Source of the DNA: Coccinella septempunctata
Lineage: Eukaryota; Arthropoda; Insecta; Coleoptera; Coccinellidae
DNA length: 64,000 nt
Assembly: GCF_907165205.1 (NCBI RefSeq)
Contig: NC_058189.1
Location: 51,920,270-51,984,269 of the forward strand
Direction: 5' to 3'
The notes beneath the pieces are model-generated. The model saw nothing but the letters and a program-made list of their open reading frames with translations, was not told where the DNA came from and did no database searches. The stretch's first letter is position 1; the number at the start of each line of letters is the position of its first letter. Below are positions 47,299-57,765 of this stretch, one piece after another. The translations under genes and the position numbers were made by a program.

Positions 47299-48071
47299 TA
47301 GATAACCTATAGATGCGCAACTCTCTGTATGAATTTGTTTCCTTATAGAGCGACATCTATTGAGTTTTTTCCTTTTTCGCCGGCATGATTTTGGCAGCGT
47401 TGCTATCAGGATTACAGATGCCTACTGAATGCATTTGGTTAAAATTTTATTGATGCGCAGCAGATTTGAAACTCGCCAAAAAAATTTCAATTTGTATATT
47501 TGATAACGTCTGATTGGAAAAGTTAATCTATAGGAATAAAAGAAGATAATACCTCCTCATATTGAACTTGAAACTCCTCAACATCTACTAGCCCCCTGAT
47601 TGCTTCCTTAATTTTGAATTGGGTTATTAAAAAGAGTTATTTTGGCGAGGATATTTAGAGTTGAGCGATGGAAATAGTATTAAATGTTCAGGAGGGTCTC
47701 ACCAATTTTGTGTTTGGCTTCATTTAAAGAATTATGTAGTGGGTTTATAGCTATACCTATGCCTTAATTACTTCCAAGCAATCCGAACATTCATTATAAT
47801 ATCTTTCATCGTTTTTCTGGCTAAATATCCCGCCAAATACGGTTTCCTCAAATCATTTTTTATATTTTTACGTCAAAAGATTTGACTTCCATCACATTGT
47901 TGTTATTTTTATTCTTTTTCTTCATTTTCAACCAAAGTTGCTGGTATTAAATAGATATTCGTGAAGAAATCTACACTAAGATATCTATTCGTCGATAATT
48001 AAAAGGAAAAAACTCGGTAGATGCCACTACTTCTGCCTGAACAAAATCATTTCAAGGGAGTTAACCCCCTG
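47299..48071. mobile_element. 773-bp insertion with 10-bp target duplication (Mutator-like?)
   Basis: ATTTTTATTA stands on both sides (47289-47298 and 48072-48081) and only once in T copies 1 and 2. The ends are related by inversion over about 60 bp (left GACATCTATTGAGTTTTTTC, right GAAAAAACTCGGTAGATGCC). Long inverted ends plus a target duplication of 9-10 bp point to a Mutator-like non-autonomous element; this class call is inference. Confidence 0.7.
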
Positions 48072-48236
48072 ATTTTTATTACGAAGATGCCGAAAGTGAT
48101 TGAAAAAAGAGACAGGGTTTCAGGAAGTGATATTTAGAATTCAGGTCCGCTCATTCAAATAATTATACCCTGATATTCTAAAATCCACAATACGTCAGAC
48201 GGTAGCGAACATATTCAATGTAATAGAATTTATATA

Positions 48237-48504
48237 TAATACTAGCTGACCCGGCAAACGTTGTTTTGCCATATAAATAATTTCCTAGTAATTTCTAGTA
48301 AAAAAATAGAAATTAAAAATTTTGTCTAAAAAATAAAAAAAAAATTTAGGGGTGGACTACCCCTAACATTTAGGGGGATGAAAAATAGATGTTGGCTGAT
48401 TCTCATAGATACCGGATAAGCACAAAAAATTTCATCAAAATCGGTCAAGCCGTTTCGGAGGAGTATGGCAACGAAAACTGTGACACGAGAATTTTATATA
48501 TTAG
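48237..48504. mobile_element. 268-bp insertion with GACCCGGCAAACG signature
   Basis: Interrupts TTTATATAATGTTTCATC of the T element at its TATATA. It begins near ACTAGCTGACCCGGCAAACG and ends near GACACGAGAATTTTATATA. Strings of this kind (also TCAAAATCGGTCAAGCCGTT) recur in many insect genomes as a short dispersed element; I do not assign it to a superfamily. Confidence 0.65.
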
Positions 48505-49589
48505 ATGTTTCATCTGAATCTAAACGACTTATATTTCAGCTGAATATTTCCACAATCAGAAAGATTGTGAATGATGAGGATGACAAAGAATTTCCTTCTA
48601 TTGGGAGACCCAAAAAAGTGGTGGCATTTGAGAATTTCATGTTTGATTGAATTAATGCGAAAAGTTTACTACAGGATTTTCGATTAATGTCATCGTAGAA
48701 TAAGTTCCCGAAAATTGATTTTTCTATTTTTCATTCGACTTGTCCTATACATTGTAAATGTTTCAAGGTACCAATAACTACCTAATTATTATTATTATAT
48801 CAATATATTAAGATGAACAGCCACAAATACGAGCCAGTTGTCCTGTTAATTGTTTATTCATGTGAAATTTTTGTTCAAAGGTGAAGTTCATCTCGACTTG
48901 AAACTTCCTTTAATTCCTTCTACTTATATTGATGCAAGATGATTTTTGTTGAATAATTTAACATTCTTGTAAATTATCCGTTGATTCCTTCGGGAGATAC
49001 CCATTCCCAACCACTGCATCATATGCATTTCTTCTTCGGGTGAATAGTTTTGAAATCTACAACTGATGTAACGTATCCAAACTTTAGCCAAAGAAGATAA
49101 CGGACATTAACTCTCCTCAAGCTAGTGCATATTATGATACTATACTGATATCTTGTATTTTCCATGCAAATAACTGGATTTGGTATGCCTTCAATCAGTT
49201 TGTACAAACTTCAATTATGTTCGTCACATATTTTCCGAAAAGATTCGACATTATGATAAAATACGTAATAACAGAAACTTAACGGTCAACATAGCGCTGA
49301 TTTAAAACCTTAAAATGTTTTGACAATCGTCATAACCCCACATTTTCGTACTATACAGAGTGAAATGTGTCAAATTTCCATGGCCAACCGAGTGCTAAAA
49401 TAAAAGTGAATGGAGTATAGAATAAGGTTCGATTGCAATATTTAATCAGTAAGATTTTTTCTGAATTGCCTGTAGTTGATAATCTTCGATATAGATTCAG
49501 GTAGGTCATTATAAACTTTTATGCACATATACTTGGTGTTTCTTTCTATTGAAGTCAAACCATGAATAGGGATGTGAAATAGTTATTTT

Positions 49590-49760
49590 CCTCACAAGTG
49601 TGGAAAGTGCTACTTTTCCGCAAGAGGCTGCAGTTGCCGAGCTGTCTAGTGCGGAAAAGGCACTTTCCACGCATATGCGTGCGGAAAGTGAATAGCAGGG
49701 ATTTTTTCCGCACGATTTTGGAAAAGAACTACTTTCCAAACGACAATGCGTGTGGAAAAT
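49590..49760. repeat. Cluster of inverted GCGGAAAGTG motifs
   Basis: TGTGGAAAGTGCTACTTTTCC at 49599 pairs with the segment ending at 49673 (GCGGAAAAGGCACTTTCC). It is followed by CGTGCGGAAAGTG, TTTTTTCCGCACG and CGTGTGGAAAAT, alternating in direction. This makes nested hairpins; function unknown. Confidence 0.6.
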
Positions 49761-50719
49761 AATATTTTCGAAACGCTAGTAGGACAAGGTATTTTTCGTC
49801 TTGTGTTATTCGTATTACGCTGATCTTCAAAGTACATAATATGGATTTTTTTCTCGAAAAAAGCAAGCATTCCGAGATATAAAGACCGGAAAAAATGAGA
49901 ATTGCATTTTGTTGAATTTCCCCCTACATGATTCTCGATTTTTCAGACCCAAGCATAGACTTCGGAGTAAATTTTTGGAGTATAAATACTTTGCCACTAT
50001 CAGAGCTACCACCCCAAATGACAATTCCATATCTTATTACAGATACAAAATTCGCGTAATAGATAGATCGCAAAATAATAATAGAACTATGTGCATGAAC
50101 AAACCAAACGCTTCTTCTGAAATTGTCTAAAATGGAATAAAATAATAATAAAATAGTTGAGAAACACACACATAATATCAAATCACAATTTGGTTTCGGA
50201 GAACTTTTCTATTGGTGGGTGGGAACTTCAATCCAATTCTTTCTCAGGGATACTTGACTTTTTTTTCACCGACCAACGCTCAATCAGCTTCCCCAGACTA
50301 TACACCCGATGCAGATCTCATTATTCCCCCAAGACCTCCTTTTCTTGGACTGAGAGCAGGATGAAAGGGTAAATGGATTTGCACACATCGCTGTCTCACG
50401 AACTAAACAGACGAGGTGATTCAAGCCTGCCCTTTTCCCCGCCAGAAAACTGGTTAACACTTCCAGTCCCTCGAGTGGAGTTGTTGCCGGGGATCGCAAG
50501 ACCCAAGGGCAACAAATCATGTGAGAGATCGGAACAGCCCTCCGAGTGCCATTTTCCGACCGTCGTAAACATCTTGGTCATTTCAGGTCAAATCCTGCGA
50601 AGAGCTTTTACTAAATGCGAATCGACATTTCATTCAACACTACGTGGACGTTATGTCATTTTATCAGACCAACGCCGTCTTGCTCCCTTGGAATTTGAGT
50701 CAGTGACAAATTTCAAATA
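49761..50719. other. Intergenic stretch with a GC-rich, exon-like patch
   Basis: At 50225-50600 the base composition rises sharply. A good acceptor (CCAATTCTTTCTCAG) at about 50247 opens a frame with ASPDYTPDADLIIPPRPPFL then GLRAG and a stop. A second plus-strand frame of 115 codons begins at 50373. Neither matches a family I know. It may be a conserved exon, a leader or regulatory DNA. Confidence 0.25.
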
Positions 50720-51950
50720 AACTGCTCCACAAGAGTTAGGGATATCGTATTCAATCGTTTTTAAAAGTATGTAATCTTCGAGAAAATCGCTGTAAAATCA
50801 TTTAAAATTCAATAACAACTTGAATCGATCCAATGAAAATCAGTTATAGACATTTCGACAATCTGGTCGCCTTTTTTTTGATGTTTGGTTCTTTGCATAT
50901 GCTTCATGAATGTTCTCATTTTGAAACGAAGTCAGTTTATCAACGGTTTCGATTTGAAACGAGTTTTCTGAAAATGCCAAGACGTAAATTAACAAACGCT
51001 GAGGCTACTAGGGCTATCGGAATGCTACAGGCCGGCCTAACTCAGGTTGTTGTAACGGAAAGGCTCCAAGTCAGCCAAAGTGTGATATCTCGACTTTGGA
51101 ATAGGTTCAGGGATACAGGTTTCGTGTTGGAAAGACCAAGGCTTGGTGGGCGACGAAAAACAACACCTACTCTTCAAAATGCAGATGGGGTCCAACTTTT
51201 TATCGAAAGAGGAGTTCCATTAACACGTGACCATAAGCGTCAAAGACTGGAATGGGCAAGGCAACATATCAATTGGAACCATCAATGGCGTAGTGTCCTT
51301 TTCACTGATGAATCCAGATATGGACGATTTTCAGATTCTCGAAGAATAAGGGTATGGACAATCCTACGCATACCCCGTAATCGCTATGTCCAAGAAGTCC
51401 ATCCATTCCGAGGGGGTAGTGTTATGGTATGGGCCGGGATATGTTTCAACGGGCGCACAGATCTACACATTTGTCCTGGGAATATGACCGCCTTACACTA
51501 TAGGGAGCATGTCATTGACAATGTTGTGCCAAATTTTCACTCTGCTATTCGTGAAACTTTTCAATTTCTAGACGATAACGCTAGACCGTACCGTGCAGCC
51601 ATAGTTGAGAATGCGCGCGAGGAGCTTGGTATTCCACATTTACCAATACCTCCGCACTCACCAGATTTGAATTGCATAGAACATGCAATGCATTGGATAT
51701 GCTCCAAAGAAGATTAGATAATCATCAACCTAGCCTAGAATCCTTAAATGATCTGAGAGAGCTTCTGCCCCGTTTATGGAACCAAATTCCTCAAGAAATG
51801 TTCAACAACCTCGTGTGTAGTATGCGAAGAAGATGTCAAGCTGTTATAGATGCCCGTGGAGGCTATACATTGTATTGATAGTCTTGAAAAGCTTGAATTC
51901 TCTGTGAATAAAATTTCGTTATTTTACTCGATTTTTCTTAACCAGCCTGT
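50720..51950 (+). mobile_element. Tc1-like transposon, family 2, right end not found
   Basis: The left end ACTGCTCCACAAGAGTTAGG with ATATCG parallels the relic at 43505. The expected inverted copy is missing on the right, where the sequence passes into other DNA near 51950, so the element is probably truncated. Confidence 0.65.
50974..51878 (+). pseudogene. Tc1 transposase, family 2, deleted and frameshifted
   Basis: The start MPRRKLTNAEATRAIGMLQ is followed by a helix-turn-helix (SQSVISRLWNRFRDTG) and a basic GGRRK motif. About 60 residues of the second DNA-binding subdomain expected in this family are missing: the frame jumps from LQNADG to RGVPLTRDHKRQRLEWARQH. Catalytic residues are present: FTDESRY, LDDNARPYRA and SPDLNCIEH, with 34 residues between the last two (DD34E). 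After IEHA an insertion of a few bases shifts the frame; the C-terminus continues in the next frame (LDMLQRRLDNHQPS to the stop at 51878). It is non-functional. The family differs from family 1 in sequence and ends. Confidence 0.88.
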
Positions 51951-52197
51951 ATACGCTGCGGACCTACAGGCTAAAATTAATTTGCAACTTGAAATCATAT
52001 TAATATGAATTTTCATCACAAAAATCTTATTTTAACTATATTTTTTTGCAAATTAAGTCAATATTCCTAACTCATGCGGAGCAGTTTAGATTCATGAGTG
52101 GGTAATTGATGGTTTTCTGGTCTGACAGAATTCGGGTCATATGCAATAGCAGAAAAGGGAAACCAGAGGATTTTGAACAGTTGTCTCGAATCCATTG
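51951..52197. other. Short unassigned stretch
   Basis: AT-rich DNA between the truncated Tc1 and the P5 palindrome; nothing recognised. Confidence 0.4.
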
Positions 52198-53714
52198 AAA
52201 CTTTTAGGCAATATTGTCTTGAAGTACAGGATGTCCGAGTTAAAGTGTCCCTATACCTTATTGTGGAAACTAAAGGAGCTAGAAGAGAAAGTTGAATACA
52301 AAACTCGTCTGCAATCGATTGAACTTTTTTTTTATAAACCATCTTAATAAAGGCTGCTCCTGTTTTTCCCTGTTGGTATCAACTTTCTTATTTTAAATAA
52401 AACACCCTGTATATTATTGTATTTTGTATTCCTTGTCAAATTCTGTCAAGGTAACTTTGGTATGACAACCATGGTCCTATTATAGCACCGATTCTGAGAT
52501 ATTCGACTTTTTCCTAAAATTTGGACAGCTGTAGGTGCTCACTAAAATAGCTGATACAAGTTTTCTAATAAATGTATCGAAACCAAATTTTGTCCAGCTC
52601 TTGTCAACATATCGGATCATACGTTAGATCTCTTTTTTCAGCAATCTGATATACATGGTCTCCAAAAATTGAAGTTAAAAATTCAAATAGAAGTTCAATC
52701 AAAACTCGATTTTTTCAAATTGCAACCTATATTTTCGTCTTGTTCATCATATAGAGCAGGTAAGAACGTAAGAACGAACGAACGATAATTAATTAAGCTG
52801 ATAGAATATCGTAAATATGGAAACTAGCACTTATCTAATTGTGTATTTTGGTTTTTTTTGTGTTGTCAGACAACTACTTGTTTATTTTGAGAGAAATGTA
52901 TCTGTTAGTTGAGTCTCTCTTCGAAATTGAAATAATTTAATTTAATTGGTAGAGTACTAATTATGAGTAATAGAGTATTTTTGTCTTTCATTAGCCAATA
53001 TAGTTAATTAAATTCATCAAAACAATCAAAGCCAACTATATTTGGCAGCAACACTATAAAAATCGTTGGTTCTTACGGGAAAATGCACTTTTTCGTCCAT
53101 ATTTCTGAAACTATTCACTTTACAGAAAACGTTTGAATACTTTTTTTGCTCATTTTGACCTGCTCTACATGATGAATAAGAAAAAAATATAGGCTGACCT
53201 TTGAAAAAATCAAGTTTTGATCGAACTTCTATTCGAATTTTCAACTTTAATTTTAAAAGTCCCTGTATATCAGATTGCTAAAAATAGAGATGTAACGTAT
53301 AATCCAATATGTTGACAAGATCTGACAAAATTTTGTTTCGATACACTGATTAGAAAACTAGCATCAGCTATTTTAGTGAGCACCTACAGATGTCAAAATT
53401 TTAGGAAAAAGTCGAATATCTCAGAATCGGTGCTATATAGGACCATGGTTGTTATACCAAAGTTACCTTAAAATTTGACAAGGACGTCAAAAATGCAATA
53501 ATATACAGGGTGTTCCATTCAAAATAAGAAAGTTGATACCAACAGGGAAAAATAGGAGCAGCCTTTATTAAGATGGTTTATAAAAAAAAAGTTCAATCGA
53601 TTGCAGACGAGTTTTGTATTCAACTTTTTCTTCTAGCTCCTTTAGTTTCCACAATAAGGTATAGGGACACTTTAACTCGGACACCCTGTACTTCAAGACA
53701 ATATTGCCACCCTG
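52198..53714. repeat. Giant palindrome P5
   Basis: Arms of about 560 bp (to about 52765, and from about 53148) are inverted copies: GGCAATATTGTCTTGAAGTA on the left against its complement on the right; likewise CAATCGATTGAAC, CAACAGGGAAAA and TCAGAATCGGTGCTATA-like blocks. The spacer is about 380 bp. The right tip is GCCACCCTG/TA, while the left tip has decayed. TA-CAGGGTGTT tips also occur inside the arms (near 52411 and 53509), suggesting a composite of smaller units. Frames of 91 and 80 codons at the two ends are the same repeat on opposite strands. Confidence 0.8.
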
Positions 53715-53820
53715 TATCAAGGTGGGTTATAAAAAATAAAAGTTCAATCGATTACAGACGAATTTTGTATTTTACTTTTTCCTGTAGCTCCTTTAGATTT
53801 CATAATGAGGAATAGGGACC
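53715..53820. repeat. Partial direct duplication of the P5 right arm
   Basis: GGTTATAAAAAATAAAAGTTC, then CAATCGATTACAGACGA and TAGCTCCTTTAG, repeats the order found at 53573-53650 with several differences. Confidence 0.7.
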
Positions 53821-55168
53821 TACCTTGTGGCAAAAGAAAAATGTATGGCTTGAAGCGGCAATTCAAGCCTTCCTCGAAGAAAAAAATGACCTAATGCGAC
53901 AACTATGATGTTTGTCTTCTTTTTTCTCAATAATTCAGAATGTATTCACTTATATTGTCAAGTCAACCTGCATCTTCAGATTTCAGATTTTTTTGAAGAA
54001 TTAGTGTATAATTTTTGTTGCTTTGGTTGTGAAATATTTTTTTTAAACCATTTCGATGGTCAATGGTTAGTATTTGAGTAATGTTGTGTATTCCTTTTTT
54101 ACTTTTCATCTATATTCCTAAATATTATTCCCATGTATGTAGGTATAGGCTGAATTACTTATATCTTTCATGAAGTGAAATCGAATTATGAAATGAAAAG
54201 CTGAAAGAACAAATTGTGGATTTCGTAGTCCCTTTACTCATCATAGTTATAATTAATCAAATATTTCCACACTAATGGGATGGGCAACGTTTGTTTGGAG
54301 TGCGTGGACCAGATGGCAAATCGAATTTTCCCATCCTTTCAAGTCGGAATGCGTAACTGGACGGTTTTCGAAGTAAATCAGGAAAAAGACTCATTTCTGT
54401 CGACCATACCGTCGATACTTTTATTTATAAGCCCCTCGGTTCCTGTTGAATTCGGAAGGAAATTGATCTTCTGAAAACCCGGACGAGTTGAGCTCGCTCA
54501 ACTTGCGTTTCGCTCTTAATCCCCTTATCGATGGAACTCAATTCATCTAAGACACTGGAGGGTCTGACTCATTTATTTGCCTCCAATGAAGGAATGAGTC
54601 CGACTGTCTGGAATTGGGCTTGAATCGAATGAAAACTTCGTTTGAATGAGTGGACCCATGTTTCTTCAGATATTCCGTTGGGGAGTTTTATTCCAAATAA
54701 ATGATCGTCCCTTTAATGGCAGGTTTTTTGGTTCTCATCGTTAAATAAGGAAGGTTCGATAATCAATGGGTATTTCTGTTCGTTTCTTGATGACAAGCTA
54801 AAGAATCTTTTCGTTATGTGTTTATATACACTGCCCTGAAATTGAGGTGGATATTTGAGACGAAACTTTACGTTTCGCACAAATTTTCAATATTACTGTA
54901 CATATACATTGTGAAGAGTCCTATGTTTGAGTATTACACATATCCAAAATATGGTCAATGGGCCTCATGACATTTAATGGCTGAATTGAAAAAATTACAA
55001 TATACCCATTTCTTTTGAGTGTATGCTTTTTTTTTCAGTTTCCGTCTGTGCCATAGAAGGCTATTGCAACACATCTGGTGTGCATTAATAGTCACGGAGT
55101 TTACCAACTCGAACAATTATGGCCGTTTTCATCTTTCAGTAAACACTAAAAAATAAATTCCATGTTTA
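53821..55168. other. Intergenic stretch with a CpG-rich patch
   Basis: About 54270-54680 is richer in GC and CpG. It contains a 64-codon frame (54280-54474) and TTTATTTATAAG at 54419, a TATA-like string. No domain or splice-linked exon was found. The remainder is AT-rich. Confidence 0.3.
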
Positions 55169-56458
55169 CGAGGATATGTTGAAAAATTCTTAGCCTACTA
55201 TAAAACCAAACAAAATTTCAATGTCAAAATATTTTCTTACTCAACATATTCTCCTCTTGATTCGATACATTTATTACAGCGAAACTGCAACGTCTCTAGA
55301 CCTTACAAAAAAAATGTTCCTTCTTGCTCTGCAGACCAAACCTCCAAAGCTTTTATTACATCCTCGTTGGAAGAAAATTTACGACCTTTTAAACTTTTTT
55401 TCAGTTGAGGAAAGAGATGATAGTCAGATGGACCCAAATCTGGTGAATACCGGGGGGTATTCTAGTAATTCAAACCCTAAATTACGAATTTTTTGCATGG
55501 TAACATGAGATTTGTGTGCAGGGGCATTATCCTGCAAAAACAAAACACCTTTGGATAGCTTTCTGCGTCTTTTCTCTTTAATTTTCTCCCGTAGAGTGGT
55601 CAGTAATGTCGAATAGTAATCTCCGGTTATTGTTCTACCCTTATCCAAAAAATCAATCATGATTACTCCATGGCAATCCCAAAAAACTGAAGCAAGAACT
55701 TTTCCAGCAGATTTTTGGACTCGAAATTTCTTAGGTCTTGGAGAACCAGAGTGTTGCCATTCCATCTATTGTTGCTTTGTTTCTGGATCGTAGAAATGTA
55801 CCCAAGTCTCATCCATAGTAACAATTCGGTTTAAGAAGTCTACATCGTTTTCAAATCGAGCACAGATCGAACGCGATGCTTCTACCCTTGCAAGCTTTTG
55901 GTCAACATTCAAACATTTGGTGATCCATTCTGCAGCAATTTTTCTCATGTCCAAATTGAGTCAACTATATGATAAACGCGTTCGTATGAAATACTATGTG
56001 CTTCAGATATCCGTTTTAGCCCAATTCGACGGTCTGATAAAATCATGTCATGCACTGCATCGATATTTTCGGGCACTGACACAGAAACTGGCCTTCCCGA
56101 TCGGTGATCATCTTCAATGAAAAATTTACCTCTTTTGAAGCTTGCATTCCAATTTTTAACGGTCGCATACGAAGGACATTGATCACCAAGGGTACTAACC
56201 ATATCTTCGTAAATCTGCTTACCTCTTAACCCTTTTGAATACAGGTACTTGATGATGGCTCGATACTCCAATTTTTCGATTTTCACAATTTCGGTGGACA
56301 TCTTCTTTCTTTTAATTTATTGCTTAGTTCTGGTTTAATTTTTTGACGTCAAACTTCCCACTGACACTTCTAATGAGTTATTGTTCGTTGCTATGGTTAA
56401 GCAATATTTTTTTATGCCCGGAACTGATCTAGGCTAACTAGATATCAATAAATCCTCG
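55169..56458 (-). mobile_element. Mariner-like transposon, copy 2
   Basis: Flanked by TA (55167-55168 and 56459-56460). Both ends begin CGAGGAT. At 1290 bp it has the usual mariner length, and it is in opposite orientation to copy 1 at 13961. Confidence 0.92.
55237..56301 (-). pseudogene. Mariner transposase, copy 2, three lesions
   Basis: Nearly full-length mariner transposase frame, starting MSTEIVKIEKLEYRAIIKY at 56301, with a helix-turn-helix region (YATVKNWNASFKRG, RSGRPVSV). The catalytic triad is D of MDETW, D of LQDNAPAH and the final D of SPDL-x-PSDY, 34 residues after the second: DD34D, as in mariners. It is broken by a frameshift before DMRKIAAEW (near 55955), a TAG after DPETKQQ (TCG in copy 1, near 55765) and a one-base insertion in the Y-S-P-D-L region (near 55450). 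It is non-functional but far less decayed than copy 1. Confidence 0.9.
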
Positions 56459-56460
56459 TA

Positions 56461-57765
56461 GTTCATAGAAATTCTATTCTTCAACGTGTTTTAGGAATCG
56501 TGATATCAACACTTTTTTCAGTGCTGGCTCAGTATGGCATTATTTGTTTCAAATGGCGCACAGATCGTATTATACTCATTAACGCCACTATGATACCATT
56601 AGGTGTCGTGATTTGATTGCAGAACCTATTATTGGCGATAATTTCATGTGAATCGACGATAACGCTTATCCACTGTTTAAACATTTTAGTTCTACCGTGG
56701 TAATTACTCATTGTAAATCTGCACTCTTTGATGTTGTGAATCGATAAGTGAATAGCTATTCTATTCGATGAGTAGGACCAATAGAATATTATCAATAAAT
56801 CCTGTAATTTACGTTTACAAAACTAAAGTTCATAATCTGCTTACATTATCTTGCTTTGGCAAATAGCATGCTAGATGACTCAGAGGTGTAATAATATGGA
56901 GGGATCTGGAAAGTGTACAGAGCTGGATAGACTGTTGTGGTATTTTGGTCGATTTCTGTACTAAAGTTCCTCAATTACATCCAGTAGTCCTACTTCAATT
57001 ATTATCAAAGGTTTCATTTCCAAAAAATCATAATCGCTTCTAAATATATTTGATTTATCTCCACAGTAAGTACACACAAACTTATATGATATTTGGTACT
57101 TTACTACACAAATCATTGTTCATTCTTTAAAGGAACTGTAATATGATCATTAGGTACATTTCTGATACAAGGCGAAAAGAAGAATATAAGTTTAATTCCC
57201 ATTTCCAAGAAATCCTTTTTCAAGCCGTCGATGAGCAGTATAAGAATAGGTTTCGAAAGTTTAATCCTGTTACGCGAAACTGCTGGAACTGTTTGTAGGA
57301 ACTTCGATTCAACTGTTCGAGTCCCTTTGTGATTGATGGACTTTATTGCCTCCGCTGCGTTTTAGACGTTGCAATGGCTGACTGAAAATATTTCCATCAA
57401 ACATTCCACTGACTAACTATTCTCTCGTTATTAAATGAACGAACTCTGAAAGAGAATGGACAAGAACTTGGTTTTGAACGAAAAATACATCTGCATTCCT
57501 CATTCTTCAATTCGTTCTGAGATAATAAGAAAAAATATTATAAGAAAAAATAGATTGCTAGGAATGGAATAGGAGAATATCATATGGCAGACCAGCTTAT
57601 AAGTAGGTATATATAATATGTGATATTTTCATTTGAACTTCAAGAAAGATTATGCGTTATGTGTCCCTTTTCAGATAACCAATATAGTAACACTGTGAGT
57701 TATGAGGAACAAAAATTGGTCCCTGGTCACCTGAAGAACTAGGGATTATGACACAATAACAAATA
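56461..57765. other. Unassigned intergenic stretch
   Basis: AT-rich DNA between the mariner and Tc1 copy C. No exon, repeat or regulatory site recognised. Confidence 0.4.

Larger units (their letters stand above)
47154..49417. mobile_element. T element copy 3, carrying two nested insertions
   Basis: Flanked by TA (47152-47153 and 49418-49419), opposite in orientation to copies 1 and 2. Ends are TACTCCATTCAAATTTATC and its inverse, with TAGCAGTCGGTTGGCCATG inside. Its 2.26 kb exceeds copies 1-2 because of insertions at 47299-48071 and 48237-48504. The 61-codon frame at 48465-48650 is a chimera of the second insertion and T sequence. It probably lies upstream in, or near, an intron of the NMDA receptor gene. 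Confidence 0.85.

Noticed and set aside
49909..50181. Frames of 73-85 codons on both strands
   Set aside because: No splice context, domain or repeat support; typical chance frames.
50833..50973. Upstream extension of the family 2 Tc1 frame (47 codons before MPRRKL)
   Set aside because: Tc1 transposases normally begin at the MPRRKL-type methionine; the extension is leader sequence that happens to be open.
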